A stretch of DNA of 64,000 nt from Anisakis pegreffii (GCA_035041965.1 JAPYMA010000149.1:62001-126000); one strand, 5' to 3'; positions 12,701-26,463 are shown, numbered from the stretch's first letter. Translations and numbers: made by a program. Notes: generated from the sequence alone by a model not told the origin.

Positions 12701-15700
12701 AAAACGGACAGTGATATAGTTCGATAATCGGTTTACCTGTGGCGTAAGGATATCACACTGCCCTAATCCAGGAGTGAGTGCTTTCAAACGATGAACAACT
12801 GGTGCAGGTGACGGTTCGCGTTCCTCTGATCCTTCACCTTCAGAACGCATCGATCCGGGTGTTTCAGCACGACTCGAGTCTGTCTCTTCACATTCCAATT
12901 TCAATTGCTGAAATCATTCAGTCATATGCACTCATCCTTTGAACATCAACAAATCACCACAAACAAAACGTTAATGAAACACACTCACTTTCTTGGTGTT
13001 ATATGCACGTTTTCTGGCCTGCACGGCTCTCAGAGCACGACTTTTCCCTTCACGGAGCCATTTTTCACCTTTGAGACGCGTCATTTCTTCCATGTTGCCT
13101 TCGATTTCACGTACGATATTACGGCAATATAGCAACTCATTACAAAGAAACGCCAAAATTGCAGCCTTCGATTCCGGGTCGAGATTCTCGAACGAACACT
13201 TCTCAAGACGAGCACCTAACTGCAAAATAGAAAAGATACGATGACTCACCACATTCACCAAATTTCTGCGAACAGACATTTATGCGATGAGATTCAGATA
13301 TTGATTAGGAATCCAATTACATTTGAACAAAAATAAAACAAAATCATTACAAAACAATCAAAAATGTAAAAATTCGAGTCTTATCAACTGAAAAGTTGTT
13401 TTCTACTTGAGCCAAACAGCACCAAACAATACAGATAAAATATGCGCCTACCTGTTTTCCCTGTTCATCTCGCGACTGCAAAAACATGCGCATCAACTCC
13501 GAGTAATTCTCTCGATGAATGCCCACATCTTTGAGTGCTTGACCGAGCGGTGTTCGACCGGCGATACCGGATGGCAATCCTGGATATTCCAACACCAATT
13601 GCAACAGAACTTTCGTTAAATTCAGAAAACTTCTCACGTGCTCCGCATCGTTCTGAAGACCCGCAACGAACTCACTTAACGTTGGTATTGTACGCTTCTC
13701 TGTAAAGGTGAATATGACAACAAGCTGCGACATCAAAAATCGTATCAGAAAAGATAATGAACTGAAATAATGAATATGGATGAAATTGTCATACCGATTG
13801 ACAGAATGGGTTCTGAGTGAATTCATTTGTGAGTTTTCTCGAAAGGAATATCATATAGGCATATTCCGTGAAGGAATTACGATAAAAATGTTCACGTACC
13901 TATTTTAAGAACATGACCAAAATTGTGTATGAACTCGTTGACCATTAATGCATCCGCAAACGCGGTACCCGTTACGGTTAAATTGTCGATTCGTTCCAGT
14001 TGTGGTAACTTCTGAAAACAATAACATTCGCATTTGAATCTAGTCGATATTCAGTCAAAATATTATTTAGATGTATCAATGAACTAACTCGAGCTTCGTC
14101 AAGAAGGAGATCATCAACAGGTTGCCGAACAGTCTTCAGACGTTCTTCTTCATCTGGTTTCGTTTTCGCCTTTTCCTCTTCAACACCAACTGTGGTCGCT
14201 GGCGATTGTTGCTCGTTCGACTGAGTTGGTGTTGCGAACGGAGTTACTGTTGGTTCAGTCTGAATTCGATTACAGATTAATTCTTTCGAATGTACTAGTT
14301 CACATAATGATTGAATATTTCACGAGCAATACATTTGGATAATTAAATAAACTCATCTCTCTTCGCATGTTCAAATTTACAATTAAGGTTGTTCACCTTT
14401 ATTTTCTTTCTTTCTGCAACCGTTGGAGTTGACAGAGATGACGACGGTGATGGAGAGGATTCTCTTTTAACGTTTGCTGTGTTGATTTGTTGACCCTGCA
14501 AGAAGTAGTTTGCTGTTCGCCGAATATATCGAATATTATTTTGGAACACTGATCGAAAGCAAAAATGGAAATTAACATACAAGACCAAGCAAAAGTTGTG
14601 CATAGAGCTGTTTCTCGTCGTGTCGTTGTTGTTGCATTATTTGACGTTGAAGTTGCTGCAATGCTTTATCATCAGCACTTTTTTCAGCGTTCTTCTCTGA
14701 TATTGACGAGGAGGATGAGGACGATATGCGAGTTGCTTCAATTCAAATCAAATCATTAGGAAACGGCGACATTTTTGAGATAATATAATAAATTCAAATA
14801 CATATTCGTTTAATTTTGAAATGCTGAGAATGCTGGATATTTCACGTAGAATGGATTCACTGAATGCATCACGAATCGAGCAAAACAACAAAGCATTTAT
14901 AAATCATAGAATGCGTGATCAAATCAATCAACTGAAAGATCAACCATTTGTTTTTGATGGATGTTCACCACTAGCATTCGACGCTTTACGAGATCCACTC
15001 ACTCCAGAAAGACGAGCGATTTCAGTCAATACTTCATCTTCTGAGATCTTTGTTATTGCCTGCAATGAATAATTAATTTGCGTTCCATTAGTTGCTTTCT
15101 GAATGTACGGTATCAATACGCATATCTGACTGAAGAATTTTCAATTTTATTGCCCAAAACAAAAGTATTCGTACTGGTTAAGAATATCAATGAACTTGAA
15201 CAACTGTTCAAGCGTTGTCACATGATGACATGAATTCAATGAAGCAATCATTTCAACTTGGATATTCTTATCAAATGCAAATGAATTTAGAATTTGATGA
15301 CTAATGCATAATGAATAACAAAACGAATGAACTGACAAATCAGGCACCTTGTCAGACCCATCAGCTGATTGCCTGATGATGATGAATTCACCAACAATAA
15401 TTTTACAACTAAAACTGAAGTGATCACGACATATTGACGTTATATTCCTCTTGTTCAAATACTGAAAGCAATGCTCATCATTACTCTTGAATTTGATGAC
15501 ATCAATTAACACAATGCTGTTTCAATCCACATAATCAATTCTGCTTCATTCTAAAAATTCCTCACCAAATTTATTAACTCAGCAAAAAGTTTCAAAAAGA
15601 AATCGCCAAAAAATCACCCGAATCACTTCGGCGTAAGATCCAAGTCGCTTCCCACATGGTGCATAATAAATAACATCGCCACGCACACCGGTCGCACTTA

Positions 15701-18700
15701 TTGATCGAATGCACGTTTGCCGTCTCCATCTGAAATTATCTCATCCACTCATGAATCGGTCGAATTGATCACTCATCACCAAAAATTTCATCGATAAACG
15801 TGAATATCGGATTTGAATCAGTGAACAATGTGCAACGAAACACTTTTATAATGACGCGGCGAATGACTTTTAAAGTATGATCCATACAGGTTTGCTGATG
15901 CAATATTTCTTTTCAGAAAAATGCATTCGTAACACATTTGAAAATTATCCCTTCTTCTTGGAATATTTTCGATAACTAGAAATGACTTCTGAAAGAGAAT
16001 CACTCAGTTTTTCAGCCCCGCAATTTAACTCATTGCTGTAACTGTTCTACATAAACTACGTTCACATTCAACTGTGTCCTCTACAATCGTCGCTCGTTGA
16101 ATGGCATAATGTGTATGGAATTCAATCAGGTTCTACTGCCTTCAAACAATTTCATAATAATGAAATATATCGGAGAGGATCATTTCAACGAGAAATCGCA
16201 CTTCAAACGAACGAAAATATTCATTTCAAGTCTAATTTAACGAAAACTTCACTCATCACAAATATACTTCCTTAATCACACAAACGAATGCACACCACAG
16301 CCACTCAAACACATCAATAAGCTTCACTAAACGACTCTGTTTTACTGTTTTCTCAAATATTCAATGCAAACAAAACTTCATCAAAATCATCGTCTAAAGA
16401 TTAGTATAAGATAACGATATGAAAGTTTATTTGTGTTGCTTTGTTAGTTTACGCAAATGTATGCTTATACGAAAACGAATTTAAGATATTTGCTTTGTGA
16501 AGTTAGTCGAATGCTATTCATGAAATGATCCCACCCTATCGCAATCAGATAACAATGCGTCGTGAGATAACTTAAACAAGCATGTGATATTGAATATCAC
16601 TCAAAATACGCAACCCTTAATATAAGCTGGTTTCCACTAAATGTTTTGAAAATTCGATTTGAAATGAAGCGATATCGAGCAACCAGATTTTTGACACTTC
16701 TGGTATCGACAAAGTGTTAATTGTATGTTCACAAGAGTTATTTGCGCATTTGCATAGTTGTGACAATTCAGAGGGTTGAAAGAGACTGACCCGATGGTAA
16801 GAGGTTTACGTATGAGTGTAGCATCAACTTGAGAACGTCGTTTAGCTGCCTCAGAATCTGCACCACACTCCGAACTTGTACGACCACATGAACCAGCACG
16901 ATCGTCATGATTTAATGGGACGGGAGTGGAATTGGTGAGGGGTGTTGGTGGGAGAAGGGAAGAAGATAAGGACACAGATGGATCATCGATTCGGTGTTTA
17001 TGGCTTGACAGGTCGAGGGGGGCGTCGAACGTGATACGTGACGTTGGTGTGGTTGTGATTGAAGGGTGATGGAACGAGGATGACGCAGATGAATGCGGTT
17101 CGAGTGGAGGACAGCACTGACGAGTGTCACTCTTACGGTGCACACTGCAATTGTTGCGATAGTTATTCACTCATTAAATTGCTACAACTCAAGCAACTAA
17201 TTCGAATACATTGAACAGTGTTGCCACTTATTTGTTTTCGAACAAAACTAGGTAAATGAGATACGACTCTCCAATACGAGATCTAATCATTCGCGTATTT
17301 GCTTTACAAGCGATTTTTTGAGATCGATTTCAAGCGATTTACATCAAATGATCTAAATCAGTAGTTCTCACACTCAAAGACGATAAACTTGAAGAAGCGA
17401 AATGAGAATCTGGAAAATTGGCAGGTCAATGCTGTTTGATTTTTCAGAACAGTTCTGCATAGTTATGCAATGATGCTCTCAAAATATTTGTTTGCGCACA
17501 ATGAATTGTTTCGTGGTGGCAAATTTCTTCTTGATCGGTGAATCAATTATTTCATATTCTTTCGATTTGTCGCTAAGCAATATCAAATTGCCGGAAAAGA
17601 ATGGATTGCCGCAATGTGGAATTTCGGATGAGAGAATGGCCATCTGTCATACAGCGAAAGGGCATACAAAGAAGCGCTGATCTATATGATTGCGTGATTT
17701 CCGCGAACATTGATGACTTCTAGCGAACAACAAAAGACTAACCAAATGTAATTTATTTTAGGAATGAAAAGTGAATCATCTGAACGACAGTAATGAAAAA
17801 GGATCGTGCTGCAGACGACAAACCTTTGATTATTGCTACCGGATGAAGTGTTCTTTTTCGACGTTGGTGTTTTCAGCTTTGCTTTCTCGGTGTTGACTGC
17901 ATTCTGAAGTGCAGCCAGGATAACGTCATTCTGATGTGACGTCGATGCACTATTGCCTGCCATCTGCGCGGCCAGCAAGGCCCAGCATCGCGCTGACGCC
18001 TCGATTAGATCAGCGTTCATTTGCACACCGAGTGTTGACGGTATCGAACCGTTCTTCACTTTCGGCGCTTCCCTTCAACAAACATTCCTCTCACTCATCA
18101 CAACAATCACACTTCTCATGTAATTTCGAACGAAATTTCACGTAAAGATTCATTTCGCGAATTTGAACATATGATGAAGTAAGTGATATTGAAACATTTT
18201 TGAAGAGAAACGAACTTCTTTTTGGGAATCTCGCCCGGTTCGAGAAGTTTTGTTGAAGTGCGTGTCGGTGTTGGTACTGCTGCTGAAGCAGTTGACGTTG
18301 ATGTAGATGGACGAGGTATACCGTTGGAGGCGGTGAACGCAGTTGGTCTCGTTCTTATCACCTCTTCTGCGGGAGCGATCAATCGCTGCTTCTTATTTTC
18401 AGTTGCAATGCTTGAAATTGACTTCCCTGGAAAGAGACGTGGATGGAGTGAGTTGCGACCATGAGGAAAGTCGGCGACAGACAGGGTCGGGGACGTGACC
18501 CCAGAAATGCGATCACTTTGAAAAAAGTTGGCGACCAAACCAAGAACAGGTCCTCGTCCCAATTTATTTTAGAGCGATCATATTTTCACAGTTCTCCGAC
18601 TGCAAATTCCACTGCCCAACTCTCCCCACGTCCAACTTTTTAACTTTCCCCCAACACACTATATGTAAATATTTACACACGAACAAAAAAAAACTGTCAG

Positions 18701-20114
18701 CATTTCGAAAGGAAACATTAAAATTGAATCGGTTTATGAATCCAATAAGGATGGCCAAATCGCCTGTTCAACTAATAATAAGGAAACATCTGCTTAACTG
18801 TTCGCAAGATATTCTTATATCGCATCATGCAAACCACCTTCTAAACATTCTAACATACCATTATCGCTGTGTCATTCAAACATTAAGATAAAATTACTGA
18901 ATAAGTTTAACATGCAATGGTTCGATCAATACTACAATTAAAATTGATTTATTTTCTGCAACACGTGTTGAGAATTTATGCTTCACAGTATGTCATAACA
19001 AGGAGTAGTGTAAATGACATTCTTTAATTTACGCTACCTAGTGTGATGCCGTTCAAGAAACAATCCTTCAGTCTAATGCATGTCTTCTAATCAACTAACC
19101 TTGAATTAATAATTATAAATCACTCGTTGACAGCAAAACAAAAATAAACTTCTTCCCAACTACCGCACGCAATTCTTCCAAATTTCGAGAGAGGCGATAA
19201 CGAAGGAAATAAGTTTTTGATGGAAGTGAATACAATCGCACAGAAAAGCAAATCTTATCAAATCAACTCATTCACTGGCAAAAATCATCATGAAACAAGG
19301 AAATCATTTTTAAAAATTTTCTTGCACAAAGTGTTTTTACCTACAGTCATTACTTTACAATGCAACTGAATTTTGCAGGTCATCATTAGAAACCACTTCC
19401 TCAACTAATGTAATTTAATAGACGTTGAAACAAGAGTGATCCTAACTAGTGAACACAGTAACGCATTCGCAACTAAGATGGATAGCATGATCTCAGTTTC
19501 TCGTCCAACAACATTTACAACTTCTCATCGATAAATCAAAAAGTGAACCAAAAAACTGATCGACTGATCGAGCAACTTATCGCCAAAAACGGTTTGCTGC
19601 ATCAAAGTGATCAAGAAAACATAACTGTACGACTGTGGAACACTTATGAAAACAAAACAATCAGCGGTGATTTACCAGCCTCCATGACTCATTTCCTCAC
19701 GTGGGAACGTTCCTCGGTTTACTAAGAGCACCTGTCTAATAATTAAATATTTCATTTAGACACCAGCAAGCAACGAAAGTAATCAATGAATGGACTAACT
19801 CACTAACCGTTTGTATGGGAGTATTTATTATTAGAAGTGGACGATGCCGATGAGGATGGTGTTGTATTTGTCATTTTCTTGAGGACATCTTCGAAAGACT
19901 CCTGTGGTTGTACGGCGTTGTGCATTAGATTATCAGATTGCTGCGTGAGCTGCGCCAAACTATTCCACAACATGAAGTCATTCGCTCCAGGCATCGTCCA
20001 TCCGAACTGTGGAAACAACATATTCATAGGTGAATTAAAAGGATTTTGTGCTGCGGCAGCTTGTGCGGCTAACAAGGCGAGCATCTGTGCTTGCTGTGCC
20101 GCTTGATCACCCAT
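8664..20114 (-). CDS. baz-2: BAZ2-family chromatin reader (TAM/MBD, DDT, WHIM, tandem PHD, bromodomain)
   Basis: This gene encodes a bromodomain-adjacent-to-zinc-finger (BAZ2) protein, a nuclear chromatin-remodelling subunit in other animals. I built 27 coding exons on the minus strand totalling 4815 nt (1604 aa), and all 26 junctions keep phase. Domain order: Ala/Gln-rich N-terminus (aa 1-30), Ser/Pro-rich linkers, TAM/MBD (374-449), DDT (622-741), WHIM/WSD motifs (about 936-1040), acidic linker, two PHD fingers (1292-1390), His/Lys-rich linker, bromodomain (about 1478-1590). The order matches vertebrate BAZ2A/B and C. elegans BAZ-2 (formerly FLT-1), except for the second PHD finger. The start is the first ATG after a strong acceptor at 20123-20124. 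It stops with TGA at 8664-8666. Family assignment is firm; individual splice sites with weak donors are less so. Confidence 0.9.
9860..10341 (-). other. baz-2: Two consecutive PHD fingers (exons 23-24 of baz-2)
   Basis: PHD 1 starts in exon 23 (CQIC, then [12 protein letters not shown]) and ends in exon 24 with the signature [10 protein letters not shown]. Ten residues later a second complete C4HC3 pattern follows: [16 protein letters not shown] and CPGC. Vertebrate BAZ2 proteins carry one PHD finger at this place, which reads the unmodified H3 tail. The second finger here is complete, with all eight metal ligands visible, so it is probably folded. Just upstream, the [12 protein letters not shown] segment matches the region that precedes the PHD in BAZ proteins. 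Confidence 0.9.
11446..12548 (-). other. baz-2: WHIM/WSD region (exons 16-19 of baz-2)
   Basis: Exon 16 ends with RIQPLGQ, and exon 17 continues with [20 protein letters not shown]. This is the WSD/D-TOX motif seen in BAZ and ACF1-type remodeller subunits. Exon 19 encodes [29 protein letters not shown], the companion WHIM motif. In this family the WHIM region is thought to act with the DDT domain to bind an ISWI ATPase and linker DNA. That role is inherited from the family, not shown here. Confidence 0.85.
13452..14011 (-). other. baz-2: DDT domain (exons 11-12 of baz-2)
   Basis: Exon 11 encodes the diagnostic [20 protein letters not shown] stretch, and exon 12 continues [11 protein letters not shown] and a helical segment rich in Leu. 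The spacing of Phe, Ala, Met and Phe fits the DDT helical bundle of BAZ2/BPTF/ACF1 proteins. The domain is preceded by an acidic stretch and [10 protein letters not shown] in exon 10, as in other BAZ2 proteins. Confidence 0.9.
15348..15729 (-). other. baz-2: TAM/MBD domain (exons 5-6 of baz-2)
   Basis: Exon 5 encodes [20 protein letters not shown] followed by [17 protein letters not shown]. Exon 6 encodes [20 protein letters not shown] and then IIVGEF. This is the TIP5/ARBP/MBD (TAM) fold of BAZ2 proteins, including the YYAPCGKRL core and the FSFS strand. In vertebrate TIP5 the domain binds RNA/DNA rather than methyl-CpG specifically, so methyl-CpG reading should not be assumed. Confidence 0.88.
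17006..17020 (-). other. baz-2: PLDLS motif in exon 4 of baz-2
   Basis: The translated exon contains PLDLS at about aa 298-302, in a Ser/Pro-rich, otherwise low-complexity linker. PxDLS is the classical CtBP co-repressor docking motif. The match is exact to the consensus. The functional reading is inference from a five-residue motif. Confidence 0.5.
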
Positions 20115-20135
20115 CCTGAATCTGAAACGATAGCA
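20112..20135 (-). promoter_or_regulatory. Probable splice or trans-splice acceptor just upstream of the baz-2 start
   Basis: On the minus strand a strong acceptor, CGTTTCAG, ends at 20123, only eight nucleotides before the ATG at 20114. Such spacing is typical of nematode spliced-leader addition, but an ordinary 5'-UTR intron would look the same. A longer in-frame ORF starts at 20183 and would read through the acceptor, which makes it a poor alternative start. Confidence 0.5.
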
Positions 20136-23100
20136 CCTTAAGATCACTTCAATAGACCAATAGATCGCGTTTCTCGTCGACAATCACCATTGACACTCAT
20201 CATCAAATAACGCTGAATCAATTAGTTACCATTTGATTCGTACAACATCATTTACATTCAATAATTCACCACTAATCACAATCAGGAAATATCGCATTAC
20301 ATACAACGAGGCTAGTATCGCACTGAAAGACACAATGTTGAGGTCACAACACATTCATTCATAAATATCTCAGCGCTTTTCAAATCCCATTCATCATGTA
20401 TTATTTATGAAGAAAACAGAAATATCACACGACAGAATCAAACTGAAAATCGGATATTACGCATTTCCACGACATATGAAGCATTAACTCGATGTTCTAC
20501 GATAGACTAAAAAAATTTTTGCTCAATTTAAAACTCAATTTTTGAAAAATACGACAAGATCAGTCAAAATGAAAAGAAGCAATGAACTGATATTTGCCTA
20601 TCAAAATGTGCAAGCAATAACAGAAAATGGTAACAACGGCGTTATGACAAAAAGTGTTCAGGAGGATCAAAAGTGATAGAACAAGTATGGGATGAAATAA
20701 TGTGAAACAAATCGATTGCTGAGATCTGATCCAGCGAAACGGTGACGGTGATCAATCAATCAATCAATGATCGAACATGTATTAACTGACGGTTTGACGA
20801 ATGCGGTTTTTTAGTGTTGTTGAGTGCAGACACGAATTGTGAAAGGATACGATGATGTAATGAAGAACGGAGGAAATGCTGCTGCTGCTGTACTTGACGA
20901 CTGAAGTGAAAAAACACTGCGCTGTTCTCATCGCCAGTTGGTAGTTGAATGAATATAAAGCAGTCGTCATCAAATTATTCATTCCTCAGATTCCCTTCTT
21001 ACTTCATCGTTCCTTGCGTGAGTATGCCATGCAATGAATCGAATCAAAGCTGACTGATCTACGAAAGGATCACACCCGAATCAGAAGAGACTTTCATTGA
21101 TCGTCATCTCTACGATACGTCGCAAAACAAGAAACGATCGACACATACCGATGATGTCATTGTAAGATAGATTTTTTAGTCAGATGATTTTAGTCAGTTA
21201 ACATCAGTTATGTTCTCATCCAAAGTAACAAACAATCTTCAATGATTGATCACTACATAGAGGATGGAACCAATATGAGATACAATTTTAGAGTGTGTGA
21301 TCTGAAGTCCATCGCATCGTTATGGGTAAAAAACACAACCATTAAACAAAACCATTGGATTAAGAATACATCGAAGAGCACGAAAGATTAGAAATAGTGG
21401 CAAAACAACGGTGAGAACTGAGGCTTAGGCTTTTGGATGATTTCAGAAACGACGTAATTTTGAAGCTGAATCCAAAACGAAAAATAAACAGAAATAGACT
21501 TTATAGAAGGCTAGACGAGTGAATCCAATTATATGAACGACGACGAATACTTTTTGAGATGTTCTTTGGGCGAGTTATTCGACGGTATAGCTAGCTAGTA
21601 TTCACAAAAACGATTGTGTGTTCATCAGCAGTACATAGGAAGTACTATGCTAATGAGAGCCATATTAATGGACATAAAGTCTAAAATGTTCGCAAATGTC
21701 GATCATCACCTACAACCGTCAAACAATTGCACGCACTCGATTCGGTTCCACAAGAAACAAACGAACAGATGGACGAATAGACGGGAATGCGTTCGAATCA
21801 CTTAAATCAACGAATTTCTTTCACGTCCATTTCAAGACGACGCTCTTATCGACCCGAAACTTGTTTGCACAACGAGCTATTTCCGTTAGATGTGTGAACA
21901 AAACTGAATTTGCAAATGAAATTCACCAAGTGAATCAAAGGTGGCAGTCGCATGTAATGGTTATCAACACTAAAACCATCACCACTGATCGTTTGTAGCG
22001 ACTCGAAACTGTCTAAAATCAATAAAGCGTCGTCACATGTACATGATTGTTAATCTTTGCTTGAATATTTACAATGCCAACAAAACAACTCTACTTGCAC
22101 CACTTACGAATTTCAAACACAAAATTATCAAACAAACAAAATCAGAAAATAATTGCGTACGTCGATAGAATGAAACGCATCACCAATACGATCTAGCGGC
22201 AAACAAAGACAAATGAACACGCACAAAAAATTTCACTAATTTTCGAATTAAATCAAGATATCTGAGAAAATGCCCAATCCTAATCGATGTCATTCAATTA
22301 TGACTGCTTAAAGTGAATTTCCGTTTGACACTCTCGCTAATGCACCACGCGTTTGGTGTTCAGTGAGTTGCATTGAACACAACCGATTAAAAACACCGGC
22401 GAACAGCAAAAAGACGTGTGAATGAGATCGGCAAACAGTGGCAATAACTTAAACAAGCGTTTCGTACAGTGCCAACAACGATTAAAAAACATCATCGAAC
22501 GATTACCAACCTGAACGTACACACACAAAATAAAGCCATTCGAAAACGGCAAAAACAAACAAGTGTAAGCAAAACAAAGTACCTTGAGAAAACAACAGTG
22601 TCACAAGGTAATATAAAATGATAAGTGAGGACAGCGATTGATGAAAGTGAACATCGAGCGAGCGATTCATCGTTTTGCAACCTTTCGATTCATCACGAAA
22701 TGTTTTCGACCATAAAACTGCTTAGAATCAGACAATGAAACGGATATTCGAAACGAAATCAAATGCGACAGGATGAGCTGAACAGAAGAGACCAAAACAC
22801 AGTGCGAAGAAGACGGGGAAGCGATAGTGAGAAACTGACGATTTGAATGACGCAAAGTAAGAAGGATGACTGGCCGTGATTCAGTTGAAAAAAAAAAAAC
22901 TGAAAAACACGACTGATGTACTGATAAGGCGATACTTGTAAACGACGGCCAATAGAGCAATATTCGTTTGAAACGCTTGAACCAACCAACGAACACGCTT
23001 CATTCAAATTTCATTGGAATTTATTCGAACCATCAAAATCGCTCGAAAACAAACCACTACGCTACACGTTAATAGCATACAACTACTGCAAATCCTGTCT

Positions 23101-26100
23101 CACTATACAATTAACGCGAAAAAATGTAAACAGATAAATTTGATGTGGTATTTTTAGATTTATCGACCAAAAAGCATCAATAGTACGGAATATTCCAATG
23201 AAACGAAATGCACATTCGGTTGCAGACAAGTGTGAATTGTCGTGTCAAATACCAAACAAATACACTTGACAGGTGTGGAAAAAGGAACTGATGTGAGGAA
23301 TATTCAGTGCATTGCACAATTCAGTATTCGCAATGCTAAACGCTGGCTCAAATGAATCAGCATCAATTGCCATAACGAACGAATGCACTTCGCATTACAT
23401 TTATGACTACTGCATTAGTACAGAAGCGTTTTAATGAAACGAACTTATTGGTTATGAATGAAATAAAAGCCACAAGCACGCACACATGTGAAAGATGACT
23501 TATCGGCATTGTTTTGCTTGCAACGACTACTTGACGTAATACGTATGTATGTATCACTCGATGTCATCGATAAAACGTTACCATCCTTCAACCTGCCTAA
23601 TTCGCTACATTAACGAGTCATCGCACAATAAGCGCAAATTTGTTCACATTTCAAGTTCTCCATATTATTATTCATCGCACAGTCGAATCGCAACTCAAAG
23701 CGTTGTTGCATTTTTTTTTTTCGTTGCTAGATTACTGATTGAAAATGATGAGGCAACAACAAACGACTGTGCATAACATGACACATGCAGCACAGCATCA
23801 ACTCAAGAAACATACCACCACATTACAAATGAAAAGGCGAATCATCAGCATTGAACTTTTGCTGTTCATTGATAGCGAACTGCTCAAATGAAAACCAACA
23901 AAATTTATTTTGAAGAGAGTTTTGAAGGTGCTTGTTGTGTTTGTGCATATGCGTGCAATGTTGGCGATGAGAATCGATCATTGTTCCCGTGAATGTTATA
24001 TGTGGATTACATTTGTACCATGCTGCATCTACCATTTCTGGTTTTTGATTATTATTATTGTTATTATTATTGTATTATCCAAAAATTCTTTCGTTGTATT
24101 TGAGCAAAAATGAAATCAGAACGCAATTTAGTCAACTTCAGTTAACAGACATATGGAACAATGTGCAACGTCGAGCGCATTCCAAACAAACGCCTCGTCA
24201 AGTTGTAATGGTAACGATCTGTAGTGGTAATGGTGTTAAACTGGTAATAAAACCAAGATAATAGCCATCAATACGTCATTACTTTCCAGTAATATACTGC
24301 TCGAAACGATTGCGCGGAAAGCGGTCAAGCAAACGTTTGCTAATGAAACACGTAATCATCAAGAAAATTTATGAATCGGTCAATATTGTGCAGCTCTAGA
24401 GACAGACAACTGATATGCATCAATGATATCTGATGAATTACACGATATGCTGAAGTTTTGCATTGAAATGATAAAAGCGACAGAGGTTAGTGAAAAAACT
24501 CAGAAGAATCAACATAGCAATACACTAATGAGATGCTATTGCCAAGATTTCGCATCACATTTCTGAATAAACTTGTTCATCACTAAATTATCTGACTAGT
24601 GAATGTCATACATCCATTTTTAATGTTCCCCTCTCACTGAACGCTACTCACGACAATGTTCCACTAGCAGTATTATCCATTTTCATTTTGTATGCAATGA
24701 GAATACGAAATAAGTGCAGTATTCAATGCTGATTGCTGTTGTGATTTACTAACTTGATTTGACTCAAATTTGAGATATCGTTGGAAATGACCTTTAGATT
24801 GGATGGATGTAATTTTAGACGAAAACCATTCAAATAAAAACATCATCTCACCAACTCATCGTTCCGTCCCATTCCATTATTTCTTATATTCAATTCACCT
24901 TCGATACTTCTCCCTCAATGATGACACATTTCCTATGTTCATATCGAGCAATACCAATTCCTCGCTATCATAATCTGTCATTACCATGCACATTCTCAAA
25001 CACTTATTCCTCCTCTATCCACCAATATTTTGTTCAAAAAATCATAGAACCGTCTCATTTTTTTCCTCTGCCCAAGAAACGTGAACAAGCATAAATCACT
25101 TCGTTTACAAACATATTTCATTGAACAACCGCAATATAATTAATTCACGACCGTATTGTTTCATATACAACTCCAGCTGAAACAATGTGTGAAATCTAGT
25201 ATTATAACGGTTCAACCTTATTGCGACTGAATCTCGGCGCTTTCAAATGGGATATTATTCACTTTCGTTTTGAAGAATCATTCGAATAAATGATATATTC
25301 ATCAAACATGCACACAATTCGCACTTCAGCGAATTCATCTTCATCTTAGGGTTCAACCGCACACCAAAATAATGATATAAAATTGAAAAATGATTATTCA
25401 TTGACCTTAATCATTCAATTCGTTCAACCACTCCAAACACAGACCTCAATCACTCAAGTTAGTCATACTCAACAAGGAGAAACAGATCACAGCAAACTTC
25501 TTTCCATCATCATTTCAAAGTGTCCAGTGATAATCTTAAAATGACAATGATTCAACACAATGTGCAATCAACGAGTCATCTTTCACCAAAAATTTACACA
25601 TATGCAAAAGGTTTTCATCTAAGAAGACAACGAAGCTATAGGAGAATCACGCATGAGAGACCAAATTTAAAGCAGGTTTTCTAACAGATCATCAGGGCAT
25701 GCATTTAGCAGTTTACAATTGGTTTTCGATGCCAATGAAGAATGCGATCGCAAGAATATAAAAGAAGGAAAGACTGTGAATGTTGAAAGATCATGTGATT
25801 TGACATTTGCAAGCAAGAGTGCATTTAATAGATACAGGCTGCCCCTTGATTGATCTACAAAACAGCCATTGTCCATTGGTAGGTCATCGGCATTGTTCAT
25901 CAAATGAGCGATATAGCACTATTACAACCATATGGCTGCGTGGCTTGCACCGACTGTTTCAACGAAAAATCGAAGCCACACGATAATCACGCATGAGTCC
26001 AATAACCGAAACCAGGAGACGGTGGTATGACTGTGATCTGTTACTTGTTCCGTAGTCCATACTTGTACTGACCCCACCAAGAAAGCAACTAGATCATATA

Positions 26101-26463
26101 AGTGAAATGGCACACCTTAAAGAACGAATAACTGAACACGTATGCAGCCAAAAGCGGCCGCGAGGTGCACACATATAAAGTTTATTTGGTAAAAGGATAT
26201 GTATGTGTTTATGTGCTTATGTAGTTGATTGGAACGGCAATCGGTAATCGACAATCGCAGTAAAATGGAAAGAAGTAGCAAATAAGAATAGGAACTGATC
26301 ATAGTCATACAGCAAAAGCAGCAATAATGCAAAGCAAAAAGCAGTTGTAATGCTCCATTGACGAGTACATTTTATGCATACGTACGAAGGAAGAGCGGAA
26401 TGTTGGTTGATTGGCTGCTGCTACTGCTGCTGCCGCCGCTTGACGGTTGCTTAGTTGGCGCAG

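Larger units (their letters stand above)
8664..20114 (-). other. baz-2: Exon map of the BAZ2 gene
   Basis: Coding exons in transcript order: 20114-19808, 18426-18216, 18072-17824, 17144-16791, 15729-15618, 15461-15348, 15059-14969, 14735-14581, 14495-14397, 14259-14089, 14011-13900, 13699-13452, 13219-12989, 12907-12737, 12661-12596, 12548-12426, 12172-12037, 11911-11810, 11613-11446, 11249-11125, 11002-10785, 10684 (or 10669)-10423, 10341-10207, 10075-9860, 9755-9478, 9285-9142, 8880-8664. Least certain are the acceptor of exon 22 (two in-frame choices 15 nt apart), the acceptor of exon 15, and donors with a T or C at intron position 3. The largest intron separates exons 1 and 2 (about 1.4 kb). 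Confidence 0.7.
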
